Shown here: positions 46,059-58,832 of the stretch, one piece after another
How positions within the stretch are numbered: position 1 is the first letter of the stretch
How the letters are laid out: each line of letters starts with the position of its first letter
From: Plantago ovata
Lineage: Eukaryota; Streptophyta; Magnoliopsida; Lamiales; Plantaginaceae
NCBI GenBank assembly: GCA_028274465.1
Contig: CM051456.1
Span: forward strand, 67,070,753-67,134,752
Length of the DNA: 64,000 nucleotides
Direction of reading: 5' to 3'
Notes under the pieces: model-generated
What the model was told of the DNA's origin: nothing
Seen by the model: the letters and a program-made list of their open reading frames with translations, nothing else
Database searches by the model: none
Made by a program: the position numbers and the translations under genes

Positions 46059-46191
46059 CACAAGACCTGAATATCTGTGACAAGCTAGGAAAGGAGTATC
46101 AGAGAGAGATTAAAAAGGAAAACTAAAACTACTAGAATTAGGAATTGAATGCTGAAAATATAAACAAATTAAACAGAAAAAAGGAGTATAG

Positions 46192-46209
46192 TCCCCGGCA
46201 GCGGCGCCA
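46192..46209 (-). other. Primer binding site of element A
   Basis: The minus strand reads TGGCGCCGCTGCCGGGGA, the same tRNA-Asp-type site as element B, three bases from the LTR. Confidence 0.85.
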
Positions 46210-46212
46210 ATT

Positions 46213-47527
46213 TGATGAACACGGATTTGTCGGTTTCGGATTCAGCAAATAATATTTGTTATTTAGCCAAAGGCAATCCACAACTACAACGAAAACCGTA
46301 GTGTAGCAGTGGAATGACTCGAGTGTCGTTCTCTCAGGACTATAACTAGCTTTATCAAATCCAATTTAGAATATAAAAACAGCAAACAGATAGCAAAGGG
46401 GTTTCTAGCAGATAATGGAGATTGGTGATAGTATGATCCTTCTTAGCATAACGGGTCGATAATCATGCATAAATTCCTCGGTCTTGCATGGAGATCTTTG
46501 AATCAATCTAGTGTCCTGTTGCAATTATTAAGCACTACGAAGATAATTGGTCTGACAAGTCAATCACTATTGTCCTAATGTGTTCCGTAATTATTCAACA
46601 CTACGAAGATAAACTCGCGAACAGGTCGACGAGGGTCCAATTGTGCATAATAATTAATACAACATACGAGAATTTAGGCTGTGCCTGATCAACGAAATAA
46701 AGCAATGACACGGAGTATAATGCGCGATATAGCCATTAGCATGGTTATCTTCCCTTTGCTAAGAATTCACATACTACCACCAATGATAAGTTTAGCTACT
46801 CATAATAGGCATGCAATCAACAGAAATCATAGAAGAAAACATGTTGAAAGAATATAATAAAATAAGTAGAATAAAACTGTAAGATACAAAGTTACCGAAG
46901 GTTGTCAATCTCCGGATGATTGCGATCCTACGAGCTCCAAACTGCTATGAAAAAGAGTCCCCTAAGCTACGGACCCCCAGAACAGGCTCTGGGAAGTCCC
47001 TACCTAAAACTACAGAGAGAGGTGAGAAAGTAGGTCTGGAAAGATATGAATTTCGGAGAAAACTGAGCAACTATATATAGGCCTCGAAATATTGTGGGGC
47101 GGTTAGCCCCACACACGGGGCGGTTCGCCCGGTGTGGGGCGGTTCGCCCCACGTCTGGGGCGGTTAGCCCCAGAGAAAATTTCGCGGAATTCCGCATTTT
47201 CGATGCGTTTTTGGATTTCTTCCCCTTTTCGGACTCGGTTTCTGACTTCTAGTGGCCTTCTAACCTCCAGATTCGACCCCTAGACTCCAAATCCTATCCG
47301 GAAACCTTCAGATACTCCAAATAGGCTTCTGGAACACCAATTCCTTGTCGACTTCAATATAATTGCCCGGAAATCCTCGATTATCAACCGAAACCTGTAA
47401 AATAAAATCTAAAGGGAAACGTGACACTATTCTAATAAAATGCACTAAAATATAGCTAAATTAACGTAGAGGCTAGCTAAAATAGGTGAAAAAGACTCGA
47501 ATGAAAGTGTCAAATACACATTCATCA
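46213..47527 (-). repeat. 5' LTR of element A
   Basis: 1315 bp. TATA box at 47071-47080 and four GC palindromes at 47095-47174. The outer end abuts the CTTGT target duplication. Confidence 0.9.
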
Positions 47528-50288
47528 CTTGTTCAGCTGGAGAGGCACTCTTGAATTTTGCCTTCATATTCTCTCTGATTTGAGCAATCAGATTTGAGCT
47601 CATTTGCTGAGAATATGTCATTTCTTCAGGAAGTATGGAGTGAACGAATGTCTCGAGCTTCAGCAGAGAAGATTTCTTTTTCTCATTAGATAGATGAAGA
47701 TGGATATCAGAAAAATCCATTCGTATGTACCTTTGCTAGTTGCTGACGGACTTAGCAACTCTTGACAAAGTTGTTCTTATGAAGTTCAAGTACAGTTCCT
47801 CAGAACTTACTTGTTGATCTTCAGTGATGTGCACCACTTCAGTGGTCTCCTTTAGAGCCTGAAAAAGAACAATATTTAGATCAGGATAGGTTTGGATAAT
47901 TGCTTTAGAGTTCAAAGCTGAAACATGAATTACCTGCTGAGATTCAGCAAGCTCATGTTGTACAATTTCCATTCCTTGAGGAGCTTGAGTAGCATCCTCC
48001 ATTTGTTCATCCTGAAATAAATTTGAGTTAGATACAAGTACTAAGCTGTCAAACTTAGTTTTATTACCAAAAACATTAACTACCTGCTGAGCAGGGAGTG
48101 TTGATTCTAGTGCAGAGGCTTCAGCAACCATTTGACTTGCATCTTGAGAAGACTGTAGAGATAACATAATATTAGCAAAAGAATAAGTTTCAGAATTTGA
48201 AGTTTTACTGATGGTTGAATTATCTACCTGATGAAGAAGGACAGTTTGTGGCTCAGTCCTTTCAGCATTAACAGTTTCTTCATTTTCTGGGACTGTTTCT
48301 TCAGCAGACTTCTTGGCTTGCTCTGTTTGAGAAAGCTGCGCGGTTTCAGCAATCTCCCTTATCTCTGAAATGACGAGTTGAGCAGAAGCATCTTGACCTT
48401 TAAGCTCACTGCTTGTCATGAAGACATCAATGGATTTGTTGGATGATTCTTAAATCTCCAACTCCATTTCTTGGCTTATAGTTCCAGTACAAGATGGACT
48501 TTGTCAATTGATGTCTTTGGTGAACTTGGGCCAGTATTCTCAGCATCACGAGATGTCATGTTGAATAGTGCTTCTTGTGTTTCTTCAGCAACTTCTGGAA
48601 CTTGAACCATTGCTGTCTCAGCAACTGGTTCTTCAGCAACCGGGGTTTCAGCAACTTGATGAGTTGCTTGTTCAGCAACCATCTTTTCAGTAGCATCAGC
48701 AAGTGCCGCATTTTGCAGATCAGCAGCAATATCACTTGCTGGTTCCAGAGTTTGATCATTTAGATTATCTACGATGTAGATATCTGGGACTTGGGCAGGA
48801 ATTTTATTTCCACTGCCTTGTGGTCTGTTATCAGTAGAAGGATCAACATTGAGTCGATCATTGAAGGCTTCCGCAAACACTTTAATGTTGCTGACATAGG
48901 CTTCAGTAACTACCTTGTCAACATCTATTGGAACTTGCGTTTCAGCAATTGTCTGGGAATTGTCTGAGACGTCATGGACAATTGGGACTGACTTGTGAGC
49001 CAGTGTTTTCTTTCTTGTGTTACTTGTCCTTTTCCTCTTTGGTACAGGGTTTGCTGATGACGCTGCAGTCTGAGTGTCATCATCAGCTTTCCTCTTTTTC
49101 TTGTTAGATTTCTTCAGTTTCCCAGAAGCGTCAGTAGGTGCATTTTCAACAACGGCTGTTGTACACGTACCTTGTTGATCATCATCTACAGCAGTTTTGT
49201 CTTTGTCACCACCATCTACAGCAGTTTCATCTCTAAGTTGCTGAGTGGTGACATCTGCAGCTGTTGTATACCTTTCTTGCTGGCTTGTGCTGACAACATT
49301 TGCAGCTGTTGTCTTCTTTGATTTTTCTAGTTTCTTGCCAGCAGTTTTAGGTACATTCTGCTTGTAGAAGGATCTTCCCACATTGCATACAGATTTCTTG
49401 ACTGGCAATGGGTTTCTCAGCTGAGTCCTGAAATGTTCAAGGATATAGCATATCTTTATTCCATACATAACTGGAAAGGAAGGTGAGACCTTGTTGTCTT
49501 CTACCTTTACCTTGAACTTAGTGACACAATCAACAAGCCTGTTGAAAATGTACTTAGCCCAGTTAAGTTCCGTTTTATTTTCATGGATATGCATCAGCAG
49601 CGGCCACCTTCTCAGGCCTACTTGGTCTATTCCTCCAACTTGGGAGTCCAAAACTTTTATCAGTAGCAGAGCTACTAGACCAAGTGAATGGCAGAGATGC
49701 TTCCTCTTAACGTGCAATCTCTCCTTTCTTCATTTTCTCATTTCTGACGTCACTGTAGAAAGCTTCAATTTATTCGTCAGTGGCAGTGACGTCATCTTCA
49801 GTTCTAGTGGTTGGAATCTGAAAGATTTCCGCTAAATCAGTCCATTTCAGAACGATTTGCGTGTTCTGAACTGTAGTAAAGATCACTTTTTCAGTGACTC
49901 CTTTACTATCAGTAAGGGACTGGATTTCTGCATTATTGTAGAACTCCATTGTGTCCAGCATGCTCACTTGCTTAGTGCGAGCAGATATGAAATTCATGAG
50001 GCCTTGCTGCTTGATAAATTCAAGCGCCTCTTCATTTTCGTCATCGAGTTCTTGTTCATAGAAGTATCGAATGTACTTCTCCTTTGCAAATCCGCCCCAT
50101 TGCATCATCATCTCACACTTTGAAGTGTCAAGATATGAAGGAGGCATAGGTTTTTCCGATATTCTATCGTTTTTCAACACAACTTTCGTTGTGTTTGATG
50201 CCGGAGTAGTCACCGGAGCAGTGCGTTTCTCAGCACTGTCAACCTTAGACGACTTGGAGGACTTGGAGGAATGTCTCTTTGGTGCCAT
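47528..50288 (-). pseudogene. Env-like ORF N-terminal and middle part, unit H
   Basis: Homologous to 30655-33422 of unit G and in the same order. The start MAPKRHSSKSSKSS is at 50288. Breaks include a stop in DEE (near 49770), a 20-bp deletion near 49716, and a stop in place of Trp near 47738. NLS-like clusters and the three mini-intron sites are conserved. It joins the part at 34456-35769 once element A is disregarded. Confidence 0.8.
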
Positions 50289-51212
50289 TTCTTTTATAGA
50301 GAAGAAAATATGTACGAAAAAGATAGTTTGCTTTTTGACCGGAGGTACAGTAGATTCAGGCTAAAATTTGCAGAGAAAGGAAATGTGAGTTAAAGAATTT
50401 TGTCATTTCTCTAACTCCTTCTTTATATAGTGTCTCTGATGTGTGAGAAACTCAATCGATTTGAGCTCTCAGCAAGGGTAAAACAGAGAATCACAGGCGT
50501 TAGTGGAGCCTTTGCCTTGAATACGTAGTGGCCCACTAACTAAAACCGTCAGAGCATTTTCTCTCTTTGTTTTATTAACCGTTAGATCAATAACTCCTTT
50601 TAATTAATGGCCACGATTGTATTTCATGTCATGATTATTACGAGTTTATCTGTGCCCGATTAACGTCACAAATTGATTTTACCGAGTTTTAAGGGATTAG
50701 ATTGCTTGCTGAAATAGACAAGAATCTTTTCAGCGAGTTTGCATTAATAGCCTAGATACTTGCTGAAAGTTCCCCCATACTTAGATATCTCATATTTTCT
50801 TAAGTTTAAAAGATATTTCTGATTTCCCGTATCAGTAAATTCTTTTGTACTTGAGATATCCTTTGGTAAAATCTGAGAAATGAGTTTTGCTCTTTTTCTG
50901 AGTTCCCGTCTCAGAATATTCCCTTGATACTTGAATACCTATTTCAGTATCTTTGATTGTCTGAATGCCTGTTTCAGCAATCCTTAAGGTTTTTCTCTTA
51001 CTGAGTGTCTGTCTCAGCAAGTTATCAAGTTTCCTAACAAATACCCGTTTTGAAGGATTTACTTGCTGAATGCCTGTTTCAGCAAACAGGCCTTCATATT
51101 CGGTTGATCATTTCTTAGAAGAATACTTTGAAGAAATTAGTAGACGGAGCTTTTAAGTAAGAATACTTTGGCTTGCTGAATACCTGTTTCAGCATTCTGC
51201 CAAATGTATCCT
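50289..51212 (-). repeat. Pol-env spacer of unit H with palindrome array
   Basis: Same layout as the unit G spacer. Palindromes of the CTGAN-7-N'TCAG type run from 50818 to about 51195. The copy at 50818-50834 keeps a T-A arm pair that is lost in unit G. Confidence 0.75.
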
Positions 51213-51389
51213 TTATTGAGGTAGTTCAATCAATCCAAGGTTATACCTTAGCATTGCGAACCTATTATCTGGTAGGGGCTTGGTAAAGATGTCAGCAAGT
51301 TGATCATCAGTGCCTACTTTCACAACCTCAATATCTCCTTTTTCTACATGATATCTAATGAAATGATGTCTAATATCAATGTGCTTAGT
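51213..51389 (-). pseudogene. Copia pol C-terminal remnant (unit H)
   Basis: The last 59 codons of RNase H/pol ([32 protein letters not shown]; stop at 51213). It is cut by the LTR of element F at 51390. Adjacent TTAGT (51385-51389) is the candidate target site. Confidence 0.85.
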
Positions 51390-52990
51390 TGTTAGGAAAC
51401 TTGTAATTTTGATGAGCAATTAACCATGCTAAATTAAGGAAAGTCCAGTAACTAGTACTCTTAAGGTCCATAGGAATTTAGAATTTTAAGGACATTGTAA
51501 AAGAGGAACGTTTGCTGAAGACTTAGATTAGGTGCTAGATAGGTTGGTTGTAAAGCTTATGATGTATCTTGTTTTCTGAAAAGAAAATAACCTATTGAAG
51601 CATTTGCTGATGATGTACTTTGTTTTTATAAACAAACTATTGAAGCATTTAGAACCGCTCAGAATCTTGAAGATTTTGAAGATCTGAAGACTTGAAGAAT
51701 TCGAAGATCTGAAGACTAGAAGATTTCTGAAGACTGGTATCTACAAAGGCACATGTTGCTCAGAAAGTGGAAACTTCAGCAACAGCTTGCATAAGTGAAA
51801 ATCTGAACGACAGAGTAGGTTGTGCTTGCTGAAACTGAGACTGACCACTTGCTGATGGAACATATGTGACCTCTTGCTAAAATTCGTTGCATTTGCGCTC
51901 CAATGTTACTGTTTGAATTCTGTTCAAATAAGCATTAAATGCAAAGCATGCACGCGAAGGACATGAAGACTAGAAGACAAACAAGGACGGATCTGAAAGT
52001 ACAAAAGCAAGATAGTGACATTTTAAGGAACAAAAGCCTTATGATTTGAAATTCAAACGGCTCCTTATTTGCACTATAAATAGAGGTCATCCGGTGAAGA
52101 GTTGAAGCGTGTCAACAACGTAATCATACTCTCACTTGTGCTTAAACTCACATACCCTTCAATACTCTTACTGCCATTGATCCGTTCCAAGACTTAAAGC
52201 TTGAAAAAGCTACTTGTGAAGAAGTAGAGTTTACACTACTAAGAAATTAGTTAAGTGTTCTTTCTTTCTTTTGAACAAGAACAAGTCTTGACACCAGAAA
52301 CAATCAAACTTGTTTACTGCAAAGTATTCAAAGTTGTGTTTCTTAGATTACTTGTTGTAACTGAATAAGTTATAATTAAGTTATCTCATCCCGAATCTCT
52401 CTAACTGAAAATACACCCTTTCAGGCGTGATATTCAGGGGGAACTTAATCGAGCATAGTTTTGCTGATTAAAAGTACCAAGTTTGGTGGAGAACAAGGTT
52501 GCGTTCTCTAGATTAGGTTGGAAACAAAGCAAGTGTGCTTTCGTTTCTGTTTGAATCGCTCTAGATAGGAGTTGTAAGGAACCTCAATCATATTTTAGTG
52601 GATTCAGTCCTAGAAAGGACAAAGTGGATTAGTTGAGAGATTACGCCACTCTCAGATACCACTATAAAAGCGTTTGTGTGATTTACTTACTGCATTTAGC
52701 TTTCAGCAAATTATATCTGTTTGTACACAGTCACTCACTTCACTTGCTGAAATCCTGTATTTGCTGAAAGAGCACTTATTGTTTCAAAGACTTCCGCTCT
52801 CTGATTTTAAGTATCAGCAAACCAAGCTACTGTAAAGTAACTTACGCTTGCTGAGAAAGTTAAGTATCAGCAAACTCATTACTGAAAAGTAATAAGCACT
52901 TGCTGAGAAAGTTTTAAACGATGAAAGTTTGAAAAGACTATTCACCCCCCCCCCCCTCTAGTCTTTTCTTGTTGTTTAAAGGGACCAACA
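51390..52990 (+). repeat. 5' LTR of Sirevirus element F
   Basis: 1601 bp from TGTTAGGAAACTTG to GGGACCAACA. CTATAAATAG at about 52074-52083 is a likely TATA box. A C run and the conserved AGTCTTTTCTTGTTG lie at the 3' end. Rich in TTGCTGA and TCAGCAA words. Confidence 0.92.
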
Positions 52991-52992
52991 AG

Positions 52993-53004
52993 TGGTATCA
53001 GAGC
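52993..53004 (+). other. Primer binding site of element F
   Basis: TGGTATCAGAGC, complementary to the 3' end of initiator tRNA-Met, the usual Copia primer, two bases after the LTR. Confidence 0.95.
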
Positions 53005-53102
53005 TGGAGGTTCTTTAACCTTCAGCACTGAACCTAGATCCCCTTAGGTGCTTTCCGTAACTCACTCTCACTTGATCAGTTTGGTAGTGCTTTGCTGACA
53101 GG

Positions 53103-55510
53103 ATGTCGTTAGGAGATGCTCCCTTGCTGAAGCTGGAAAATGACGAAAAATGGCGAAACAACATGATGCTACATCTTGAGTCCATTAGTGATGAGATGGT
53201 TACTGTCATTAATGATGGACCTATCAAGATCAGTAAGGTTGAAAGGAGTTTCCCTCACAAGACCACTGAAGCTGGAGAGGAAACTATCTTAGGCGGCCCG
53301 ACTGATACCGTCGTGCCAAAACCAAGAGAGGAATGGACTTTCGACGAAGCCAAGAGATTCCGTCTTTATGGCCAAGCAAGAAACATCATCATTCGATCAA
53401 CTCCGGATACCATACAGTGCAAACTGTGGGGTGCTAAGACTGCAAAGGAAGCTTGGAAAATGGTACAAGATCTTTGTGCTGGATCTGACAAAACCAAGGA
53501 AAACGAACTTGAAGTACTTACATTAAAGTTTCAAAACTTTAAGCAAGGTACAAATGAGTCACTGGAAGACTTGGATTTCAGATTAACAACTCTTGTTAGT
53601 GAAATGGCAGCCTTAGGTGTTGGAAATCTTTACTCAGATTCTGAGAAGGTGAAAACCATTATCAGAAGTCTGAATCAAGAATGGATCCACACTCAGAATT
53701 TCTATTACAATCAAGGAATGCTTGATATTACACCAACAGAGTTGTTCTCTCATCTTGCTACTGTCAACTATGAGACAAAGCAAAGAGAGAATGTGTTTGC
53801 TGAAAAATCGCAAAACATTGCTCTTGCTGCAAAGCCGTCATCTTCTGAAAAGAAGAATGATAAAGAGCCTACTGATGAAAACTCTTTGGTTGTCAAAAAC
53901 ATGAAGAAATTCATCAGTAAGGAACTTGAAAGGCGAAAAGCAAAAGAGAAGCTGAAAATGCATCTTGGTAAAAATTACCATAAGTACAAGAATGAGACTA
54001 GCTCGCTGAACAAGCAAGCTCATCAGAAGAACCTGCAGTTGGAAATGATCTATGCTTTTACTTCAAGAACCCTGGACACTTCAAAGCTAATTGCCCTTTG
54101 CTGAAAGGCAAATCTGCTGAAAAGAAGAAGAAGTTCAAAAGAGCCTTTATTGCTGAAGAAAAGAAGAAGCTTCAAGCAAAAATCGATGCATTGTGCATTG
54201 ATACTAGCTCCGAAGACAGTGAGGATGAAAGCTCAGACACTGACGATGAAGAAGCCACTCTAGACGTGGAGATCGGCAAAGAAGTTTGTGGAATAGCTAT
54301 GGAAGCTTATCCAGATGTGTCAAACTACGAGTTCTGCCTCATTGCCGGTCAGGTAAACAATTCGACCTCTGACTCAGACTCAGAAAGTGAAGACGAGATT
54401 GACCTTGACAAGATTCAAGGAGAAATCGAAAGATTTGAGAAAACTCTCAGCAGACAGCAAGAGAAACTACAGATTGCTGAAACTCTGACCAAGCAGACTA
54501 CTGAAAAAGTATGTCTTGCTGAAGGAAGAGACATAAGAAAAGGATTCTGAAATAAGGCGTCTTAAGAAGTTGATTGCTGAAGCTACAAAGAAGAATTCTC
54601 AAATGGCATTAGAATTGGAAGAATATCAGTCCTCAATTCCAAAGTTACTTGCTGAAATCCAAGAGATGAAAAAGATGAAAATCAATTTCAAATCTTATGC
54701 TGACGCAAGTAATAGGCTGATTGAACTAAACTCTTATTTGAGAGATCCATCTCAGAAAGAAGGTTTAGGTGCAACGTATGAAGGTGATGACGTAGAAATC
54801 TTGAGTAAAGATAAATCACCGATTTCCTTGTACGTGGTACAGATAGTGGTCTACCAGAACTCTATCAGTTTGGTCAATCTAAGGTTGCTGAAACATGCAA
54901 TCAAGTACCTATGACCATAAAGCCCGTTGTTTCTACTCAAAGTAACAAGACTTTAAAAGGAAAACAGGTTGCTGAGAAGCAAACTGGAAAGAAGAAGGAT
55001 GCTGCGAAGCATTCCGCCAAACAAGTTGCTGAAAAGCAAGTTGTTAAGTCTAAAGGCAAGATATATAAAGGTAATCAGAAGACCTTTGCTGACAAACCTA
55101 AATCAAGTAAGGTTGCTGACACGAAAGCTCAGCATTCTCCGACAAGTGGACTCGGTTTCAAAACCAAGCAAAGTCAACTTTTTCACGAGTATAAGCAAAG
55201 TCAGCAAAGATACTTCAAAGAGATGAAGAAAATCAAGCCTAAGAGCTCTGAAAAGACTCTTAATGCTAGGGCTAGAAGGAACCTTGCTAGAAAAGAACTT
55301 ACTGAAAAGTATGTTCAGCAAAAAGGTCAACCAAGCAAGACACCACATCAGAAAGTGGATTTGATCAGCATGAATCAAAAGTCTTTCAGCTCAAAACCTC
55401 CTAGTTCCTCAGCAAGTAGAAAACAAGTCAAAGTTGAAAAACTTAAGACTTGGGTTTCCACTGGACGCATTCTTGAACATGTTAATGGACATCCATTATT
55501 GGATAATTAA
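53103..55510 (+). pseudogene. gag: Gag of Sirevirus element F
   Basis: ATG at 53103 (MSLGDAPLLKLENDEKW). The UBN2/Gag core includes KLWGAKTAKEAWKMVQDL and NELEVLTLKFQNFKQG. A degenerate zinc knuckle at about 54054-54096 reads C-F-Y-F-K-N-P-G-H-F-K-A-N-C, the second Cys replaced by Phe. It is followed by a long acidic and Lys-rich C-terminal extension with coiled coil, typical of Sirevirus Gag. Frameshifts near 54000, 54540 and 54900 split it into four ORFs; the last ends at 55510. Gag forms the particle and packages RNA; this copy is inactive. Confidence 0.85.
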
Positions 55511-56856
55511 CTTGTTCGCTCTTGATTGTGCAGACTTCAGCCACGGAGACAAACAATGCAATCTGGCACTTTGATAGTGGTTGTGGAAAGCACATGACGG
55601 GCAACAAGAATAACCTTATAAACTATAGACGGTGGTCTAAAGGTCCAACAATAAGGTTTGCTGGTGGAGGCTCCGGTTCTACAAAAGGCTATGGTGACGT
55701 GAAGTTAGGATGCATAACCATTACTGGAGTTCTTTATGTCAAAAATCTTAAGTTTAACCTTTTCAGCATGAGTCGGTTTGCTGACAAAGGATACTTCATC
55801 AAAATCAAAAGTGATGAATGTAAACTTATAGATTTCGAGACTAAAAAGGTAATTATGATTGCAAGAAGATCAGGAGGCTTGTACACCGTAAATTGGTCCT
55901 CAGCAATCGTTGAAAAATGCCTTGTCTCAAATCATGATTGTCTTGCTGAAAAAGCATGGTTATGGCATAAACGAACAAGTCATCTAAACTTCAAGACGCT
56001 GAATAAGCTGCCTAAAAAGGCACTTGTAGTTGGATTACCTAAGGTTACTTTTAAGAAGGATGGTGTTTGCAATGCATGTCAGCAAGGGAAGCAAACCAAA
56101 TCCTCTTTCAAGAAAAAGGCAGTACCGTCAACTACAAAACCTTTACAACTCTTGCACATGGACTTGTTTGAATCATCTTCAACAAGCTATGCTGGTAAGA
56201 AGTATGGTCTGGTCGTGGTGGATGACTATTCAAGATTCACTTGGGTAGTATTCATCAAGCACAAATCTGAAACTAAGACTGAAATACCTAACTTGCTGAA
56301 CAAGCTTGAAGTCATGAAAAATGATAAGGTAAAAGTCATAAGGACAGACCATGGCACTGAGTTTGTAAACCAGTACATAACTGAATATTGTACCTCAAAA
56401 GGTATACAACATCAGTTATCCTCAGTAAGAACACCACAGCAAAACGGTGTTGCTGAACGGAAGAATCGTACCCTGAAAGAAGCCGCAAGAACAATGCTTG
56501 TTGACACTGAAATAAGTGAGGCTTACTGGGTTGAAGCGATTAATACCGCCTGTTATACTCAAAACAGATGTTTGATTACTAAGGAATACAACAAAACTCC
56601 TTATGAATTGTTTGTTGGAAGACCTCCTAACATCACTCATCTAACAGTATTTGGTTGCAAGTGTTTCGTTCTTAATAATGGTAGAGAATACCTAAGAACA
56701 TTTCAACCAAAGGCAGATGAAGCGATATTTCTCGGTTACTCCTTGCATAGTAAAGCTTATAGAGTTTACAACAAAAAGGCACAAAAGATCGAAGAATCAG
56801 TGCATGTTGTATTCTATGAAAAGACACAAGGAGTGCCTGCTGAAGAAGAAATATAA
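55507..56856 (+). pseudogene. pol: Protease and integrase part of element F pol
   Basis: Open from 55507 with no required ATG. Protease motif WHFDSGCGKHMTG (catalytic Asp-Ser-Gly), GAG_pre-integrase with WHKRTSHLNFKTL and CNACQQGK (HHCC zinc site), and the integrase core with LHMDLF, VVVDDYSRFTWV, RTDHGTEF and PQQNGVAERKNRTL giving the D, D and E residues. A frameshift/stop at 56856 separates it from RT. The gag stop and the start of this frame overlap by four bases. Confidence 0.9.
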
Positions 56857-56933
56857 GAATGTATGAAAAAAGTTAATCATACATGAGCAAAGAACTGAAT
56901 CTAATGCTGGGCAAATCAAGTCAATTGAACTAA

Positions 56934-58832
56934 ATGATGATTCTGACAATGACTCTCCTCCCCCCAAGTCATGACAAGATAAATATAGTTCACGACAAAG
57001 AATTCCCAGCAAAAGACGCAGTTGCTCCGGAAGTTGCAGAAACTACGCAACCTCCAGTGCCTGCTGATGAGCTACCTCAATCAAGCAATGCTGAACAAGC
57101 AGTTGCTGATGAACCAACCTCAGCAGAGACACAAAATCCCAGTAGTACTGAACAAGTACATACTGAAGAGTCATATGCTGATGAGCAAACACATCCAGAT
57201 CCAACAAGCAGAAAACCTGTTAATAAATGGATTAGAGATCATCCCTCTACGGATATGATTGGCGATATTAATAAACGTCAAGTGACTAGATCCAAAGCTA
57301 CTCATGGACTTGCTGAAGAAGCAACTGTCGTAGAAGTAGAATCATTGTTCTCTTGTTTTGTTTCAGAAATTGAACCTAAAACCATAGAAGAAGCTTTAAA
57401 GCATTCTGAATGGATAAAGGCAATGCAAGAAGAACTGGATCAATTCGAAAGGAACAAAGTCTGGAAACTTGTACCACTTGCTGAAGGCAAGAAAGCTATT
57501 GGTACAAAGTGGGTGTTCAGAAACAAGCTGAGTGAGTCTGGTGAAGTAACAAGAAATAAAGGACGCTTAGTTGCTCAAGGTTACTATCAGACTGAAGGAT
57601 TGGACTATGATGAGTCTTATGCACCAGTTGCAAGATTGGATGCAATTAGGCTTTTCTTGGCCTTTGCTGCTCACAATGACTTCATTGTTTACCAAATGGA
57701 TGTTAAAAGCAACTTTGAAGAAGTCTACCTAGAAAAACCCCTTGGTTTTGAACTTCCCTCTGAAATCAAGATGGTATACAAGCTTCAGAAAGCTGTATAT
57801 GGTCTAAAGCAAGCACCAAGAGCATGGTATGATACCTTAGCTAAGTTCTTGCTGGAAAATGGTTTCAAGAAAGGTGAAGTTGACAAAACTTTGTTTACCA
57901 TGAACCATGATGGTAAAATACTCTTAGTTCAAATTTATGTGGATGACATAATTTTTGGATCTAAGGACAAGCAACTTTGTGATGATTTTGCCAAACTCAT
58001 GACAACAACTTTGAAATGAGTATGATGGGAAAATTGAATTATTTCCTAGGATTGCAAGTCAAGCAACTCAAAGATGGAATATTCATAAATCAAGCAAGTA
58101 TGCGAAAGAAATGCTCATAAACTTTAGGATCAAAGAGGAAGAGAAACCTGAAAAGATCCCTATGAGTGTTGGTACCAAATTGGGCTATACTAAAGAGGAT
58201 AAAGTGTTGAAGAACACAAGTATAGGAAGCTCATTGGTTCCTTGTTGTATTTAACAGCAAGTAGACCTGACATTCAGTATGTTGTTTGTGTGTGTGCAAG
58301 ATTCCAATCTGATCCAAGAGAATCACACTACAAAAAGGCAATCAAGATACTGAAATATGTCAAAGGTACAGTCAATGTTGGATTATGGTACCCTAAAGAT
58401 TCTGGACTAGAATTGGTTGGTTATTGTGATGCTGATCATGGAGGATCAACTCTTGATAGAAAAAGTACCTCTGGCACTTGTCAGTTTTTGGGTACTAGAT
58501 TAATATCATGGTTCAGCAAGAAACAAACCTGTGTTGCTAATTCATCCACTGAATCTGAATACATTGCAGCTGGTTGTTGCACAGCTCAAATCCTATGGAT
58601 TCAGCAACAATTAAGAGATTATGGTATTTCTACAAAGAAAACACCAATCTTTTGTGATAATACAAGTGCTATTGCTATCACGCAAAATCCTAAGTTTCAC
58701 TCTAGGACTAAGCACATTGATATTAGACATCATTTCATAAGAGATCATGTGGAAAAAGGAGATATTGAGGTTGTGAAAATAGGCACTGATGATCAGCTTG
58801 CTAACATCTTTTACCAAGCCCCTACCAGATAA
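56934..58832 (+). pseudogene. pol: RT and RNase H part of element F pol (first copy)
   Basis: RVT_2-type reverse transcriptase: [25 protein letters not shown], catalytic YVDDIIFG. RNase H follows with [16 protein letters not shown] and FCDNTSAI. Frameshifts at about 58004, 58095 and 58202 are each one missing A compared with the second copy at 61963-63864. The segment around [15 protein letters not shown] is several residues shorter than the usual Copia motif, in both copies. The end reads IFYQAPTR instead of IFTKPLPD, a frameshift shared by both copies. Confidence 0.9.

Larger units (their letters stand above)
35770..47527 (-). mobile_element. Element A, non-autonomous Gypsy LTR retrotransposon
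   Basis: Two 1315-bp LTRs in minus orientation, an Asp-type primer site and a flanking direct repeat CTTGT at 35765-35769 and 47528-47532. It is inserted in the env-like ORF of unit H, and removing it restores continuity with unit G. After subtracting element B, the internal region is about 3.5 kb and carries only gag and protease; no RT, RNase H or integrase is present. It would depend on enzymes supplied by another element. By eye the LTRs differ at roughly 25 sites. Confidence 0.9.
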
